64,000 nt of DNA from Pseudomonas frederiksbergensis. GTDB taxonomy: Bacteria; Pseudomonadota; Gammaproteobacteria; Pseudomonadales; Pseudomonadaceae. Shown here piece by piece: positions 36,062-46,055 of the stretch (position 1 is its first letter; every line of letters starts with the position of its first letter). The notes under the pieces were generated by a model. It worked only from the letters and a program-made list of their open reading frames with translations. It was not told where the DNA came from and made no database searches. The stretch covers positions 682,001-746,000 of the forward strand of contig NZ_CP017886.1 of assembly GCF_001874645.1 (NCBI RefSeq). The letters run 5' to 3'. The position numbers and the translations under genes were made by a program.

Positions 36062-36895
36062 ATGATTCGTAAATGTCTGTTCCCCGCTGCAGGTTATGGG
36101 ACCCGCTTTTTGCCCGCCACCAAGGCGATGCCGAAAGAGATGCTGCCGATCGTCAATAAACCGCTGATCCAGTACGCCGTCGAGGAAGCGCGCGATGCCG
36201 GCCTGCAACAGATGGCCATCGTCACTGGCCGCGGCAAGCGAGCGCTGGAGGACCATTTCGATATCAGCTTCGAGTTGGAACATCAGATTCGCGGCACCGA
36301 TAAGGAGAAGTTCCTGGCCGGCACTCGAGAACTGATCGATACCTGCAGTTTTTCCTATACCCGTCAGGTGGAGATGAAGGGCCTGGGACACGCCATCCTC
36401 AGCGGCCGCTCGTTGATCGGTGATGAACCATTCGCCGTGGTGCTGGCCGACGACCTGTGCCTGAACCTCGAAGGTGATGGGGTGCTGGCGCAAATGCTCA
36501 AGCTCTATGCGCAATACCGCTGTTCGATCGTGGCAATCCAGGAGGTGCCCCGCGAACAGACCCAGAAGTACGGCGTGATTGCCGGCGAGCAGATTCGCGA
36601 GGGTCTTTACCGGGTCGACAGCATGGTCGAGAAACCCCTCCCGGAAGAGGCCCCTTCCAATCTGGCAATCATCGGCCGGTACATTCTGACCCCCGATATC
36701 TTCGACCTGATCGCCGACACCGAACCCGGCAAGGGCGGTGAAATCCAGATCACCGACGCACTGATGAAGCAGGCCCGGAACGGTTGCGTACTGGCTTACA
36801 AATTCAAGGGCCGACGCTTCGATTGCGGGAGCGCCAAGGGTTATGTCGAAGCCACTAACTTCTGCTTCGAGCACCTGCATCAAAGCGACCTGTGA
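36062..36895 (+). CDS. galU: UTP-glucose-1-phosphate uridylyltransferase
   Basis: A 277-residue nucleotidyltransferase that makes UDP-glucose from UTP and glucose-1-phosphate, the donor for the WcaJ-type priming enzyme. CLFPAAGYGTRFLPATKAMP is the nucleotide-binding signature, VLADDLCLN contains the metal Asp, and GVIAGEQ with DSMVEKPLPEEAPSNLAIIG matches GalU. Start ATG at 36062 with AAGGACG upstream. Upstream of the phosphomannomutase remnant and rfaH. Confidence 0.95.
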   Translation: MIRKCLFPAAGYGTRFLPATKAMPKEMLPIVNKPLIQYAVEEARDAGLQQMAIVTGRGKRALEDHFDISFELEHQIRGTDKEKFLAGTRELIDTCSFSYTRQVEMKGLGHAILSGRSLIGDEPFAVVLADDLCLNLEGDGVLAQMLKLYAQYRCSIVAIQEVPREQTQKYGVIAGEQIREGLYRVDSMVEKPLPEEAPSNLAIIGRYILTPDIFDLIADTEPGKGGEIQITDALMKQARNGCVLAYKFKGRRFDCGSAKGYVEATNFCFEHLHQSDL

Positions 36896-36934
36896 CGACC
36901 TCATGGCCCTCTTTACCTTATGGACGAAGCCTCT

Positions 36935-37366
36935 ATGACTACGTTGAGCGGTTTCAAGGCAGATGACAGTCGCCATCCGTATGGCGCGGAACTTAAAAAC
37001 AACCTTGCGTACCTCATCGTCCGCGCCTATGCGTCGGAACTGATATTCCCCCGCAAGCAGAAGGCGCCCGTGCTGCTGGTGGAACGCATCGGCGCATTTC
37101 CGTCTTCCGGGGAGATCCGCCGTCACGTCAAGGATGGAACCGCCCTGCTGGCGAGTATCAAGAACCGCTACGCCGCCGATGCCCTGGACATCAATGAGAA
37201 CGACGGGTTGAGCCTGATCTTTGCCGACTGGCGCTTCAGCTTGCGCCTCTCGGGCAATGACTGCGTGACGTGCCTGAATGTGGAAAGTCGCGGTGACAGC
37301 GCGCTAATGCAGCGCAAAACCTCCGAGCTGCTGGAGCAGATCGGCGCAGGGAAGGAATTGGAATGA
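36935..37366 (+). CDS. Internally deleted phosphomannomutase (N- and C-terminal ends joined)
   Basis: A 143-residue protein. Residues 1-45 (MTTLSGFKADDSRHPYGAEL, then LAYLIVRAYASEL) align with the start of ManB/CpsG phosphomannomutases (CFKAYDIRGKLGEEL, IGRAY). Residues about 52-140 (VERIGAFPSSGEI, DGLSLIFADWRFSLRLS, CLNVESRGDSALM) align with the C-terminal phosphate-binding domain. The whole middle, with the phosphoserine loop, the DGDFDR metal loop and the sugar loop, is missing, and the phosphate motif SNTEP is SGNDC. It cannot be a normal mutase. The frame is intact and overlaps rfaH by ATGA, so a retained, new function is possible. An ATG at 36920 is an alternative start. Confidence 0.75.
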   Translation: MTTLSGFKADDSRHPYGAELKNNLAYLIVRAYASELIFPRKQKAPVLLVERIGAFPSSGEIRRHVKDGTALLASIKNRYAADALDINENDGLSLIFADWRFSLRLSGNDCVTCLNVESRGDSALMQRKTSELLEQIGAGKELE

Positions 37367-37869
37367 ACGCGAGTGCAGAACACGCCGCCAAAGCCTGGTA
37401 TCTGGTCCAGTGCAAACCCAGACAAGATGAACGCGCCGAAGAACATCTGCAGCGCCAGGGCTATGCCTGTTTTCGCTCCAAGTACAGTCGTGAGCGCATT
37501 TCACGGGGACAGCGACGGGTGATCAGTGAATCGCTGTTTCCGGGCTACCTGTTTATTCAACTGAGCCTTCAAGACAGTTGGGGCCCGCTGCGCTCAACCC
37601 GCGGCGTGTCGCGAGTCGTCGGGTTCGGTGGTCAGCCACTGCCAATCCGTAATGCGTTGATTGACGAGCTTCAAGAGCGCAACAGCCAGGCCATCGTGAC
37701 AACGCTGTTGAGACAAGGCGAAACCGTACGCATCACAGAAGGTCCATTCGCCGATCTTGAAGCGGTGTTCCTTGCCATGGACGGCGAGGAACGGGTGCTG
37801 CTGCTGATGAGTTTCCTGCAACGTGAACAGCGAATCAGCCTGCCTCTGTCAGGGGTCAACACGCTCTGA
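37363..37869 (+). CDS. rfaH: Transcription antitermination factor RfaH
   Basis: A 168-residue NusG paralogue. AWYLVQCKPRQDERAEEHLQ is the NGN-domain start, RISRGQRRVISESLFPGYLF the central part with the LFPGY motif, STRGVSRVVGFGG the RNA polymerase-contact region, and TEGPFADLEAVF the KOW domain. The pattern matches RfaH rather than general NusG. RfaH binds the ops-paused polymerase and promotes read-through of long operons for cell-surface polymers. The exact ops site at 32643-32654 is its likely target. ATGA overlap with the upstream gene. Confidence 0.93.
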   Translation: MNASAEHAAKAWYLVQCKPRQDERAEEHLQRQGYACFRSKYSRERISRGQRRVISESLFPGYLFIQLSLQDSWGPLRSTRGVSRVVGFGGQPLPIRNALIDELQERNSQAIVTTLLRQGETVRITEGPFADLEAVFLAMDGEERVLLLMSFLQREQRISLPLSGVNTL

Positions 37870-37874
37870 ATATC

Positions 37875-37892
37875 TTCCTGCAAAGGCAGGAA
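37875..37892. terminator. Hairpin after rfaH
   Basis: TTCCTGC (37875-37881) pairs with GCAGGAA (37886-37892) around AAAG. It starts 5 nt after the rfaH stop; the A-rich tail on the plus strand gives no T-run, so termination efficiency is uncertain. Confidence 0.45.
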
Positions 37893-38095
37893 AACTCATC
37901 GCTGGCGAGCCGGGCGGGCTGTTTGGTGGTTGTGAGATAGATTAAACACCGGACATCGGACGGTGGGAGTGACAAGTGTGGCGCGATTCAGATGGACTCG
38001 CTGATCACGACTGCGGCCCGAAAATCAGTTCTTCTGCGCAGGAGAAAACAGCGGCAATGTGAGAGCGGTTCGCCGGCCTGAATGAGACTCCCGGT

Positions 38096-39907
38096 CTATC
38101 GATAACCCCGTGCCTGCAAGTCAAACAACTGCGCATAACGCCCGCCAGCCACTACCAGGCTGGCGTGATCGCCCCGCTCCAGGATTGCGCCCTGGTCCAG
38201 CACGATGATGTGGTCCGCATTGCATACACTGGAGAACCGGTGAGAAATCAGCAAGGTCATGCGGCCCTGGGTGTGCTGGCTGAAATGCTCAAACACCGCC
38301 GCCTCCGCCGCGGGGTCAAGTGCCGAGGTCGGCTCATCCAGAATCAGGATATCGGCGTTGCGGCGCATGTAGGCGCGGGACAAGGCGATCTTCTGCCATT
38401 GCCCGCCGGACAGCTCCTGCCCTCCGGCGAACCATCGCCCCAATTGAGTGGCATACCCTCGATCCAGATGTTCGATGAAGGGTGCGGCCATGCCCTCGGC
38501 GGCGGCTTCATGCCAGCGCTTTTCATCGTCAAAAGCCAAGGTGTCGCCCACACCGATGTTCTCGCCCACGGAGAATTGATAGCGAATGTAATCCTGGAAG
38601 ATGACACCGATGCGCCGACGCAGCGCCTCCTCATCCCACCCCTGCAAATCGCTGCCGTCCAGCAGAATGCGCCCCTGATCGGGGCGATACAAACGGGTCA
38701 ACAACTTGATGAGCGTAGTCTTGCCCGAACCGTTCTCACCCACCAGCGCCACGCTACGACCCGGTACAAGGTGCAGGTTGATGCCTTCCAGAGCGGCTCG
38801 ACTCGCCCCTGGATAGCGGAAACCTACATTCTCGAAACGCACCCCATCACCGGGCACGATGCCCACGCTCAGGCTACCGGTATCCGCCACCACGGGTTCG
38901 GCGAGGTACTCATAAAGGCTCGACAGGTAAAGCCCGTCTTCATAGAGACCGCTGATGGCGCTCAGACTGCTGCTGACGGCAGTCTGCCCCTGCTTGAACA
39001 GCACCAGGTACATGGTCATCTGCCCCAGGCTGATGTTGCCGTGGACGGTATCGACCACCACCCAGGCATAGGCCAGATAAAACGCCCCCGTGCCTAACAA
39101 ACCGAGCACAAATCCCCAGCCATCGCGGCGCAGGGTCAGGCGTCGGTCTTCGGCGTAGAGACGAGCGAAAGTGTCTCTGTATCGCTTCAACAGCAGCGGT
39201 GCAAAACCAAACAACTTGACCTCTTTGATGTAGCTCTCGTGGGAGAGCAGCGTCTCGATGTAATTCTGCTGCCGACTCTCCGGCGCGCGACGAGTGAAAA
39301 GACGAAAAGCATCGCCGGAGAAATGTGCTTCGGCGAAAAACACCGGCAGCGCACCGACCACCAGCAGCACCAGCGCCCAAGGGGAAAAATGCACCAGCAA
39401 CAAGCCGAAGCTGATCAGTACAATCAGGTTCTGGATCAGCCCCAACGACTTGATCACCAGCGCCAACGGCCGGGTCGAGGCTTCGCGCCGCACCCGGACC
39501 AACTTGTCGTAAAACTCGGAGTTCTCAAACTGCACCAAGGACAAGGTCTGAGCCTTCTCCAGAATCAGGGTGTTGACCTTCTGCCCCAATTGCACCCGCA
39601 ACAATGACTGCTGGACCGAGAGCGCGCGCTGCGTCCCGGACAGTAACGCGAGCACACCGGCTTCAAACAGCACATAACGTACAACGGGCCACAACGGCGC
39701 ACTGCCTTGCCCGGCATGCAACTGCATGGCGGTCACCACCGCGTCGACGATGCGCTGCCCCAACCAGGCCGCCAACGCCGGAAGCACACCGGCAATCAGC
39801 GTTGCCAGCACCAACCCCAGAAACAGCCCGCGAGACGTTCCCCAGACCAGCAACAAGGCACGTCTCGCCTGGTCGAGCAACGAGGCGAAACGGTCAAGAA
39901 CAGGCAT
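38096..39907 (-). CDS. ABC exporter, fused membrane and ATPase domains
   Basis: A 603-residue half-transporter. Residues 1-330 have about six membrane helices (LFLGLVLATLIAGVLPALAA, LVRVRREASTR loop). The ATPase domain has Walker A GENGSGKTT, signature LSGGQ, Walker B ILILDEPTSALD and the switch His in LISHRF. The substrate, peptide, lipid or drug, cannot be told. The start at ATG 39907 is chosen from family length (about 600) although no good ribosome site is visible; a longer frame runs to 40090. It converges on rfaH. Confidence 0.85.
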   Translation of the reverse strand: MPVLDRFASLLDQARRALLLVWGTSRGLFLGLVLATLIAGVLPALAAWLGQRIVDAVVTAMQLHAGQGSAPLWPVVRYVLFEAGVLALLSGTQRALSVQQSLLRVQLGQKVNTLILEKAQTLSLVQFENSEFYDKLVRVRREASTRPLALVIKSLGLIQNLIVLISFGLLLVHFSPWALVLLVVGALPVFFAEAHFSGDAFRLFTRRAPESRQQNYIETLLSHESYIKEVKLFGFAPLLLKRYRDTFARLYAEDRRLTLRRDGWGFVLGLLGTGAFYLAYAWVVVDTVHGNISLGQMTMYLVLFKQGQTAVSSSLSAISGLYEDGLYLSSLYEYLAEPVVADTGSLSVGIVPGDGVRFENVGFRYPGASRAALEGINLHLVPGRSVALVGENGSGKTTLIKLLTRLYRPDQGRILLDGSDLQGWDEEALRRRIGVIFQDYIRYQFSVGENIGVGDTLAFDDEKRWHEAAAEGMAAPFIEHLDRGYATQLGRWFAGGQELSGGQWQKIALSRAYMRRNADILILDEPTSALDPAAEAAVFEHFSQHTQGRMTLLISHRFSSVCNADHIIVLDQGAILERGDHASLVVAGGRYAQLFDLQARGYR

Positions 39908-40130
39908 AGGAGGATGAGCTCGGTGAAGAACGGGAAATAGGCGTGCAGGGTTCTGTAAGCATGACAATGCGCCATGGTACTTCAGCTCGACAATGGGGGG
40001 TGAGGGCCGCACGTCTTCAGCCTTCGTTGATGCCGAGCGCGAAAAATCCGCGCTCGGATGTGCGATAAATCGCGGTTTCAACAATTTCACATGGTGCAGA
40101 AGAATTGCATAAAGAGAACCGTCAGCCGTA

Positions 40131-40700
40131 CTACTTCAGAGGCAATTGCTCTGTGTCTAGAACGGCAGGCGCCGGAGTTGTTTCATTCCTCAGCTTGCGT
40201 TGGGCAATTTCGGCACCGCGTTGGCGTAGTGGAGTTTCGATAAAGCGGTAATTCAGCTCGCTCAATACCAGCAACATCCCCGCAGACGTCAACAGCAACT
40301 CAAGCGTAAAACCTTCATCCAAGGGCACGCCTTGGCTGGCGGCAACACGCGTCCAGATCTCTGTACTCAGGTGGTTTGTGAAAACGTGTATCACACCTCG
40401 CCCCGCCATTTTTGACCATGGCATGCGTTGATACAGCGCAACCTTACTGCCTCTGCCAGACCTGCCGATCTCAAGCACTTCGTCTGTCATCATGTCCGTC
40501 GCGACAATCAGGCGATACCCATCCTCAGTTTCAGAGATGGTCGAGGTTGAGCGCTCCTCCTGCCATTTGGGGAACACGCAAAGTGCGTATTGTTTCGATG
40601 TCTTGTTGCTGCTTATGCTGATTGTGGGATCATTTTTCTTTAGATCACCTGGCGTCGAACACCCCGCCAACATCACCACCGCCAAAGCGCCTACAAACAA
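40131..40700 (-). CDS. Chimeric protein: lipoprotein head joined to acyltransferase-3 tail
   Basis: A 189-residue frame. Residues 1-95 look like a small lipoprotein (VGALAVVMLAGCSTPGDLKK with lipobox LAGC, then YRLIVATDMMTDEVLEIGRS). From about residue 105 the sequence changes to the C-terminal end of an OafA/acyltransferase-3 membrane protein: a hydrophobic helix LELLLTSAGMLLVLSELNYR followed by FIETPLRQRGAEIA. Such a join suggests a deletion that fused two genes. The start is also odd: a TTG at 40700, or an ATA at the place where ATG-AAA would be expected behind GAGGGAA. Expression and function are doubtful. Confidence 0.6.
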   Translation of the reverse strand: MFVGALAVVMLAGCSTPGDLKKNDPTISISSNKTSKQYALCVFPKWQEERSTSTISETEDGYRLIVATDMMTDEVLEIGRSGRGSKVALYQRMPWSKMAGRGVIHVFTNHLSTEIWTRVAASQGVPLDEGFTLELLLTSAGMLLVLSELNYRFIETPLRQRGAEIAQRKLRNETTPAPAVLDTEQLPLK

Positions 40701-40813
40701 TTTTATGTCGTTCCCTCATTGAGAGTTGGCGAGACTTTATCATCAACGAAGAAGAGGGAAACGCGCCGGCACTAGAATCCGGCACGTCAGATCAAGCACA
40801 ACGTCTTCAGACT

Positions 40814-41767
40814 CTAGGTGGGTTGTGGGGAACTTACATGATCCAGGTCCGGTCGGCTCCACGGATCAACATGCGTCATCAGGCTCAACACGCGATGACG
40901 TTGCATTACATTTTGACGAGCCGCGACTGCAATAGCATGTCCTTCCTCGACAGTAATCGAAGCTTCAACTTCTATATGAGCATCGACAACGATCATATCG
41001 CCCATTTTGCGTGTGCGCACATCATGAACCCCTTTGATGCCGGGAGTTTCTATTAGCGTAATGCGAATAGTTGCAACTTCCTCTTCATCTGCTGCACGGT
41101 CCATAAGGTCATTCAGCGCATTCCAACTGAACGACCACCCCATCTTTGAAATCATGCACCCAACAACCAGCGCAGCAATCGGGTCAAGAATGGGATAGCC
41201 CGCCAGGTTTCCGGCAATGCCGATACCCACCACCAGTGATGAGGCCGCATCAGAGCGTGCGTGCCACGCATTGGCAATCAACATGCTCGACTTCACTTTT
41301 TTAGCGACGGCCAGCATGAAGCGAAACAATAGCTCCTTGGTAACCAGCGCTCCTCCCGCCACCCATAAAGCGGCAACATGCACCGTCTGGATGGATTCCG
41401 GCGATTCAAGCTTAAGCACGGCAGACCAGATCATGCCGACACCCACAGCCAGCAGCAGTAACCCCAAGACCATCGAAGCTGCGGTTTCAAAGCGCAAATG
41501 TCCGTAAGGATGGCCCTCATCCGCGTCCTGCTTGCTTTTATGGCTGGCGAACAACACGACGAAATCTGCAACCAGGTCCGACAGTGAATGAATACCATCG
41601 GCAATCAGACCTTGGGATTTTGACAGGATCCCTACTACGATCTGGATGAGCGACAGAGCGAGATTGACCCCGACGCTCACCCATGTGCAACGAGAGGCTG
41701 CCGCCGCTCGCTCTGCAGGACTGTATAGTTCGTCCTCTGGGTCATCCGCGAACTCTTGATGCTTCAT
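40814..41767 (-). CDS. Cation diffusion facilitator (FieF/ZitB-type) metal exporter
   Basis: A 317-residue CDF transporter exchanging Zn2+/Fe2+ or similar metals for protons across the inner membrane. GLIADGIHSLSDLVADFVVL holds the HxxxD-type site in helix 2, EGHPYGHLRFET follows, and NAWHARSDAASSLVVGIGI holds the HxxxD site in helix 5. The C-terminal cytoplasmic domain (GVHDVRTRKMGDMIVVDAHI) carries the usual metal-sensing fold. Six helices in total. Strong GGGAGGG site before ATG 41767. The metal is not predictable. Confidence 0.9.
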   Translation of the reverse strand: MKHQEFADDPEDELYSPAERAAAASRCTWVSVGVNLALSLIQIVVGILSKSQGLIADGIHSLSDLVADFVVLFASHKSKQDADEGHPYGHLRFETAASMVLGLLLLAVGVGMIWSAVLKLESPESIQTVHVAALWVAGGALVTKELLFRFMLAVAKKVKSSMLIANAWHARSDAASSLVVGIGIAGNLAGYPILDPIAALVVGCMISKMGWSFSWNALNDLMDRAADEEEVATIRITLIETPGIKGVHDVRTRKMGDMIVVDAHIEVEASITVEEGHAIAVAARQNVMQRHRVLSLMTHVDPWSRPDLDHVSSPQPT

Positions 41768-42072
41768 TACTTACCCTCCCCCATTGTGTGCAAATGACAA
41801 TCACCACGCCACACAAAATCATTAGCGAAGCATTAAGCCTTCTATCTAGCTTTATCTGCATTGACTAACCACAGTTTTGATAGGCTGAAGCTCAGAGGGC
41901 AAAGCATACTAAAGAGCGAGCAAAATACACATGACACCTGGATGATAACGTTGAGTTCGATTCATTGATTGCGAGCTTTGCAAATGCGAATCTTAAAGTT
42001 TAACCTTGTCATACTTTGAGCTTCCAATATAAATAGATAGCGAAGCTAAGACCGTAACTTTTCAAGTGTGGG
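41768..42072. other. AT-rich intergenic region before prophage remnant
   Basis: About 305 bp, low GC, no convincing ORF. It contains the promoter region of the cation transporter gene and probably the left boundary of the phage-derived island. No copy of the tRNA-Pro 3' end was seen here. Confidence 0.4.
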
Positions 42073-42288
42073 TCAGTGAGGCCAAAACACCTTGCTGCTC
42101 CCGCCGGTCCATTGAACCTTCCCGCCAATCACTTCGATCTTGGCGCCCTCAGCCATACGATAAGGGCCGCTGAGTACATACTCGGCGCGCCCATCCTGGA
42201 CATCGACCTCGACCGGATCACGTTCCGGTTGATGCGTCAGCCCTCGACGCCAGTTGATTATTGGCTGGTACGGATTGGTCTGCTGCAT
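42073..42288 (-). CDS. Small phage-associated protein of unknown function
   Basis: A 71-residue ORF with GGGAGAAACGT before ATG 42288. The product (MQQTNPYQPIINWRRGLTHQ, then VEVDVQDGRAEYVLSG and WTGGSSKVFWPH) looks like a small soluble domain. It lies just downstream of a broken phage tail-assembly gene on the same strand, so it is probably a phage relic. I do not recognise the family. Confidence 0.45.
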   Translation of the reverse strand: MQQTNPYQPIINWRRGLTHQPERDPVEVDVQDGRAEYVLSGPYRMAEGAKIEVIGGKVQWTGGSSKVFWPH

Positions 42289-42313
42289 ACGTTTCTCCCG
42301 CGGCCCTGCCGCA

Positions 42314-42718
42314 TCATGTAGTTGGTTGTGCATCTTTGTGCCTGAGGATCAGCCGTGTGCGGTCGAGCCACGGGCCGCCGAATACGATCACTTCTGAAGG
42401 CCGTCCGTACAGATGGTGCAGCAGAAGCGGCCCGGGACCGAAGGTGCCGGAGCCTTCACCGGGCAACGCAGGATCAGCGCCGAGGTAGATCCCTGCGTGG
42501 TTCGGGCGTGCCGTCCTACCCACCGCCATGACGATCATGTCCCCGCGCTGCGGCTGATCGACCCTAGCGAAGCCAGCAGCCTCGTAGCTGGCCTCATACA
42601 AGCTCACGCTCTCGGCACTCTCCCACCAACCGTCAGCGCGCTTGAAGGCTTCAAACTCAAGTCCTCATTCGCGCTTGTACCAATCTGCACAGACCTGCCA
42701 ACAATCCCAGGCACCATG
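42314..42718 (-). pseudogene. Phage tail assembly protein K-like NlpC/P60 peptidase, broken
   Basis: Read in one frame the minus strand gives HGAWDCWQVCADWYKRE, a TGA stop (42665-42667), then GLEFEAFKRADGWWESAE, GFARVDQPQRGDMIVMAVG and RPNHAGIYLG, ending at TGA/42314. The Cys in DCW and the His in PNHAGIYLG are the NlpC/P60 catalytic pair of lambda-K-like tail proteins. An in-frame stop separates Cys from the rest, and the N-terminal JAB part is absent. Immediately upstream in another frame (42727-42774), GEPGGEVRLFEIDGTE is typical of the start of minor tail protein L, so a deletion joined L to the middle of K. A GTG at 42607 could start a 97-residue fragment. Confidence 0.7.
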
Positions 42719-42799
42719 CACGAATACTCGGTACCGTCGATTTCAAACAGGCGCACTTCCCCGCCGGGCTCCCCTTATGGATAAAAGGTTTGTTCGAAG

Positions 42800-42982
42800 G
42801 TGGCGGTCATGGGCTCAGGCAGCACCGGTAAAGCGGCGATGCGTGAGGGCTTCCAGTTCATCGGCTGCGAAATCGACGAGCAGTACGCGGCGATCGCCCG
42901 AGCGCGGATAGAACACGAAGTCTCCCGCCAGCAAGAACAGAAGGTCGAAACCGATCAGCTCGATCTGTTCGGCACCGCCTGA
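42800..42982 (+). pseudogene. C-terminal fragment of a phage-type DNA methyltransferase
   Basis: The frame reads MGSGSTGKAAMREGFQFIGC then EIDEQYAAIARARIEHE, the SAM-binding motif (normally DPFMGSGSTG) and following region found at the C-terminus of many phage-borne N6-adenine/N4-cytosine methyltransferases. The catalytic DPPY part and the N-terminus are missing and a stop (42782) lies just upstream. It converges on the tail-gene remnant, another sign of rearrangement. Confidence 0.65.
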
Positions 42983-43163
42983 CCCACCCTTACCTATTGC
43001 GCTAAATGCATTGACAGGTAGACAACTCAAGGCTTTTTCGATTCATCCACAACGACGTCTTGATCATGCTGGAGGATTATTTCTTTCAGTTGCTTGATTT
43101 GTAGTGGTCTAATGATTCCGGACACCCATTTAGGCGAGAATACCCGCCAGATCGAGGTGTCAG

Positions 43164-44326
<1,163 letters not shown>

Positions 44327-44839
44327 CCACTACAATTGGATCTGGAGAGGGGTCTGGATTGTTCTCTAAATCCAGCAGCAAACCATCTGTACGGCTCCGG
44401 CTTAGCCTGTTGCTGCGCCACTTCCTTTCAAATCCCCCGGACACTGATAAACCGGATAAAGCTGCTGCAACTGCTGTCAGAGTAGACGCGATGATTTTAG
44501 AGTGCTCCAGCTCTGCTTGGATAATGGCTCCTGCTGCGATGCTGCAAATGATGACCCCGAAAGCCGCTACGTGATGCGCCACACTCCACCACTTCTGGCC
44601 TTTTAGATAAAAATCACGCCATTTTGTGCACTCTTCTTTCAGTTTCAAGCTTTCCATTTTTACCTCCTTGAGCCAATCGCACTGAACGTCTGGACACCCC
44701 CCCTATTACGTGGTGAGTTTCAGATTAGACACGCCTGTTGGGCACTCTAATACCGATTCCTGCTGACGTTTATTTCGATGGACACAGAAAACCAAGCCAG
44801 CGATGCGTTCGACCCAGATGGCCAAGTTTCCATATCCAC

Positions 44840-45046
44840 ATGAGCGTGCGCGGTGTGCTGAGAGCCTTCAAAAAACGGCAGCTGACCGGCATGCTCCGCT
44901 GAGACGATGGCCGCAAGTGCAACACCGACGAAACTCGCGAGCATCTGTGTGAGTGTCTAGCCTGGGGCAAAGAGGTGCCGCCGTTCGGAGCGCAGCGCGA
45001 GGGTTTCGATTTCAGCGGTAAGGGGTGCCCAGGGCACCCCTTGTAA
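44840..45046 (+). pseudogene. Probable prophage gene remnant with in-frame stop
   Basis: One frame reads MSVRGVLRAFKKRQLTGMLR, TGA (44900-44902), then DDGRKCNTDETREHLCECLA, WGKEVPPFGAQREGF and DFSGKGCPGHPL before TAA. The Cys- and charge-rich second half ending in GCPGH looks like small phage proteins, but I cannot name the family. A CGA-to-TGA change would explain the stop. It sits between the IS-split gene and the tRNA. Confidence 0.4.
45020..45042. terminator. Perfect 11-bp inverted repeat
   Basis: AAGGGGTGCCC (45020-45030) and GGGCACCCCTT (45032-45042) flank a single A and overlap the stop region of the phage remnant frame. Very stable hairpin; no T-run, so terminator function is only possible. 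Confidence 0.4.
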
Positions 45047-45201
45047 ACGTAAATCAGAACAACGATTGCCAGGGATAAGCTGTGAACCAATCGAGCAGCA
45101 GGTAGAGCAACTTGATCAGTTGATCTGCAATCAATTGCAGCAGCAGGTCCGCGAAGAGCTTGGCGTGAAAAATCGAGGAGTCACGCAAATCTCACGCACA
45201 T

Positions 45202-45230
45202 GAAAAAGCCCAACCTTTTCAGATTGGGCT
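45202..45230 (-). terminator. Intrinsic terminator after tRNA-Pro
   Basis: On the minus strand AGCCCAA pairs with TTGGGCT (45224-45230 and 45207-45213), followed by TTTTTCATG. It lies 17 nt beyond the tRNA 3' end and ends the merR/tRNA side of the transcript. Confidence 0.8.
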
Positions 45231-45246
45231 AAGTCATTGAAAAATA

Positions 45247-45323
45247 TGGTCGGGACGGAGTGATTCGAACACTCGACCCCTAGCACCCCATGCTAGTGCG
45301 CTACCGGACTGCGCTACGCCCCG
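45247..45323 (-). tRNA. tRNA-Pro(GGG)
   Basis: 77 nt on the minus strand starting CGGGGCG and ending with encoded CCA (45249-45247). The acceptor stem CGGGGCG/CGTCCCG, D arm GCGC...GCGC, anticodon stem CTAGC/GCTAG with loop ATGGGGT (anticodon GGG), and the TTCGAAT T-loop are all clear. It reads CCC codons. Phage debris lies just past its 3' end, consistent with use as an attachment site. Confidence 0.96.
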
Positions 45324-45412
45324 ACTAGGCGTGAAACCCGTTCCTCATCTCGAGGAACGCTCAAGAATATATCGCAAGCTTTTGAAAACTGGAAGTATTT
45401 AAAAGCAGGAAT

Positions 45413-45769
45413 TTATTTCTTGAGTACCACCAGAACATCTTCAAGTTCGGCGATCATCTGGCGGATCATTTGCTTGTATTGGGTGGTGTCGTCTTTGGCC
45501 TCATCGCCGGAAAGGCGCAGGCGCGCTCCACCGATGGTGAACCCCTGGTCGTACAGCAACGCGCGGATCTGCCGGATCATCAGCACATCCTGGCGCTGAT
45601 AGTACCGGCGATTTCCGCGGCGCTTGACGGGGTTGAGTTGAGGAAACTCCTGCTCCCAGTAGCGCAGCACGTGCGGTTTTACCGCACAAAGCTCGCTAAC
45701 TTCACCGATGGTGAAGTAGCGTTTGCCTGGAATGACGGGAAGCTCGTCGTTATGACTTGGTTCCAGCAT
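45413..45769 (-). CDS. MerR-family transcriptional regulator
   Basis: A 118-residue MerR protein. [20 protein letters not shown] then [20 protein letters not shown] is the winged helix-turn-helix, and the C-terminal part ([20 protein letters not shown]) is the dimer helix. No cysteine-rich effector site is present, so the signal is unknown. Found at this position (after ihfA, before tRNA-Pro) in pseudomonads. It starts at ATG 45769 with GAGG upstream, overlapping the ihfA end by 20 nt. Confidence 0.88.
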   Translation of the reverse strand: MLEPSHNDELPVIPGKRYFTIGEVSELCAVKPHVLRYWEQEFPQLNPVKRRGNRRYYQRQDVLMIRQIRALLYDQGFTIGGARLRLSGDEAKDDTTQYKQMIRQMIAELEDVLVVLKK

Positions 45770-46052
45770 AAGCCTCAACTCGGGCCTTCAACTTCTGCCC
45801 TGGACGAAAGGTGACCACACGGCGAGCCGTGATCGGGATTTCTTCTCCCGTTTTCGGATTGCGGCCAGGCCGCTGGCGTTTGTCCCGAAGGTCGAAGTTG
45901 CCGAAGCCGGACAACTTCACCTGCTCGTTGTCTTCAAGAGCGTGCCTGATTTCTTCAAAAAACAGTTCGACCAATTCCTTGGCCTCCCGTTTATTCAGGC
46001 CCAGCTCTTCATACAGACGTTCCGCCATCTCAGCTTTCGTCAAAGCCCCCAT
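45750..46052 (-). CDS. ihfA: Integration host factor subunit alpha
   Basis: A 100-residue HU/IHF-fold protein: [40 protein letters not shown] with the arm motif [12 protein letters not shown], and [13 protein letters not shown]. With IhfB it bends DNA at specific sites, for example at sigma-54 promoters. 3 nt after pheT, the usual pheST-ihfA order. Confidence 0.97.
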   Translation of the reverse strand: MGALTKAEMAERLYEELGLNKREAKELVELFFEEIRHALEDNEQVKLSGFGNFDLRDKRQRPGRNPKTGEEIPITARRVVTFRPGQKLKARVEAYAGTKS

Positions 46053-46055
46053 ACG

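Noticed and set aside
37893..37925. REP-like sequence (ATCGCTGGCGAGCC) after rfaH
   Set aside because: Only one half of the usual pseudomonad repeat is recognisable and no second copy was seen in the window.
44770..45090. 106-codon frame on the minus strand near tRNA-Pro
   Set aside because: Ser/Arg/Pro-rich shadow of the plus-strand phage remnant; no ribosome site.
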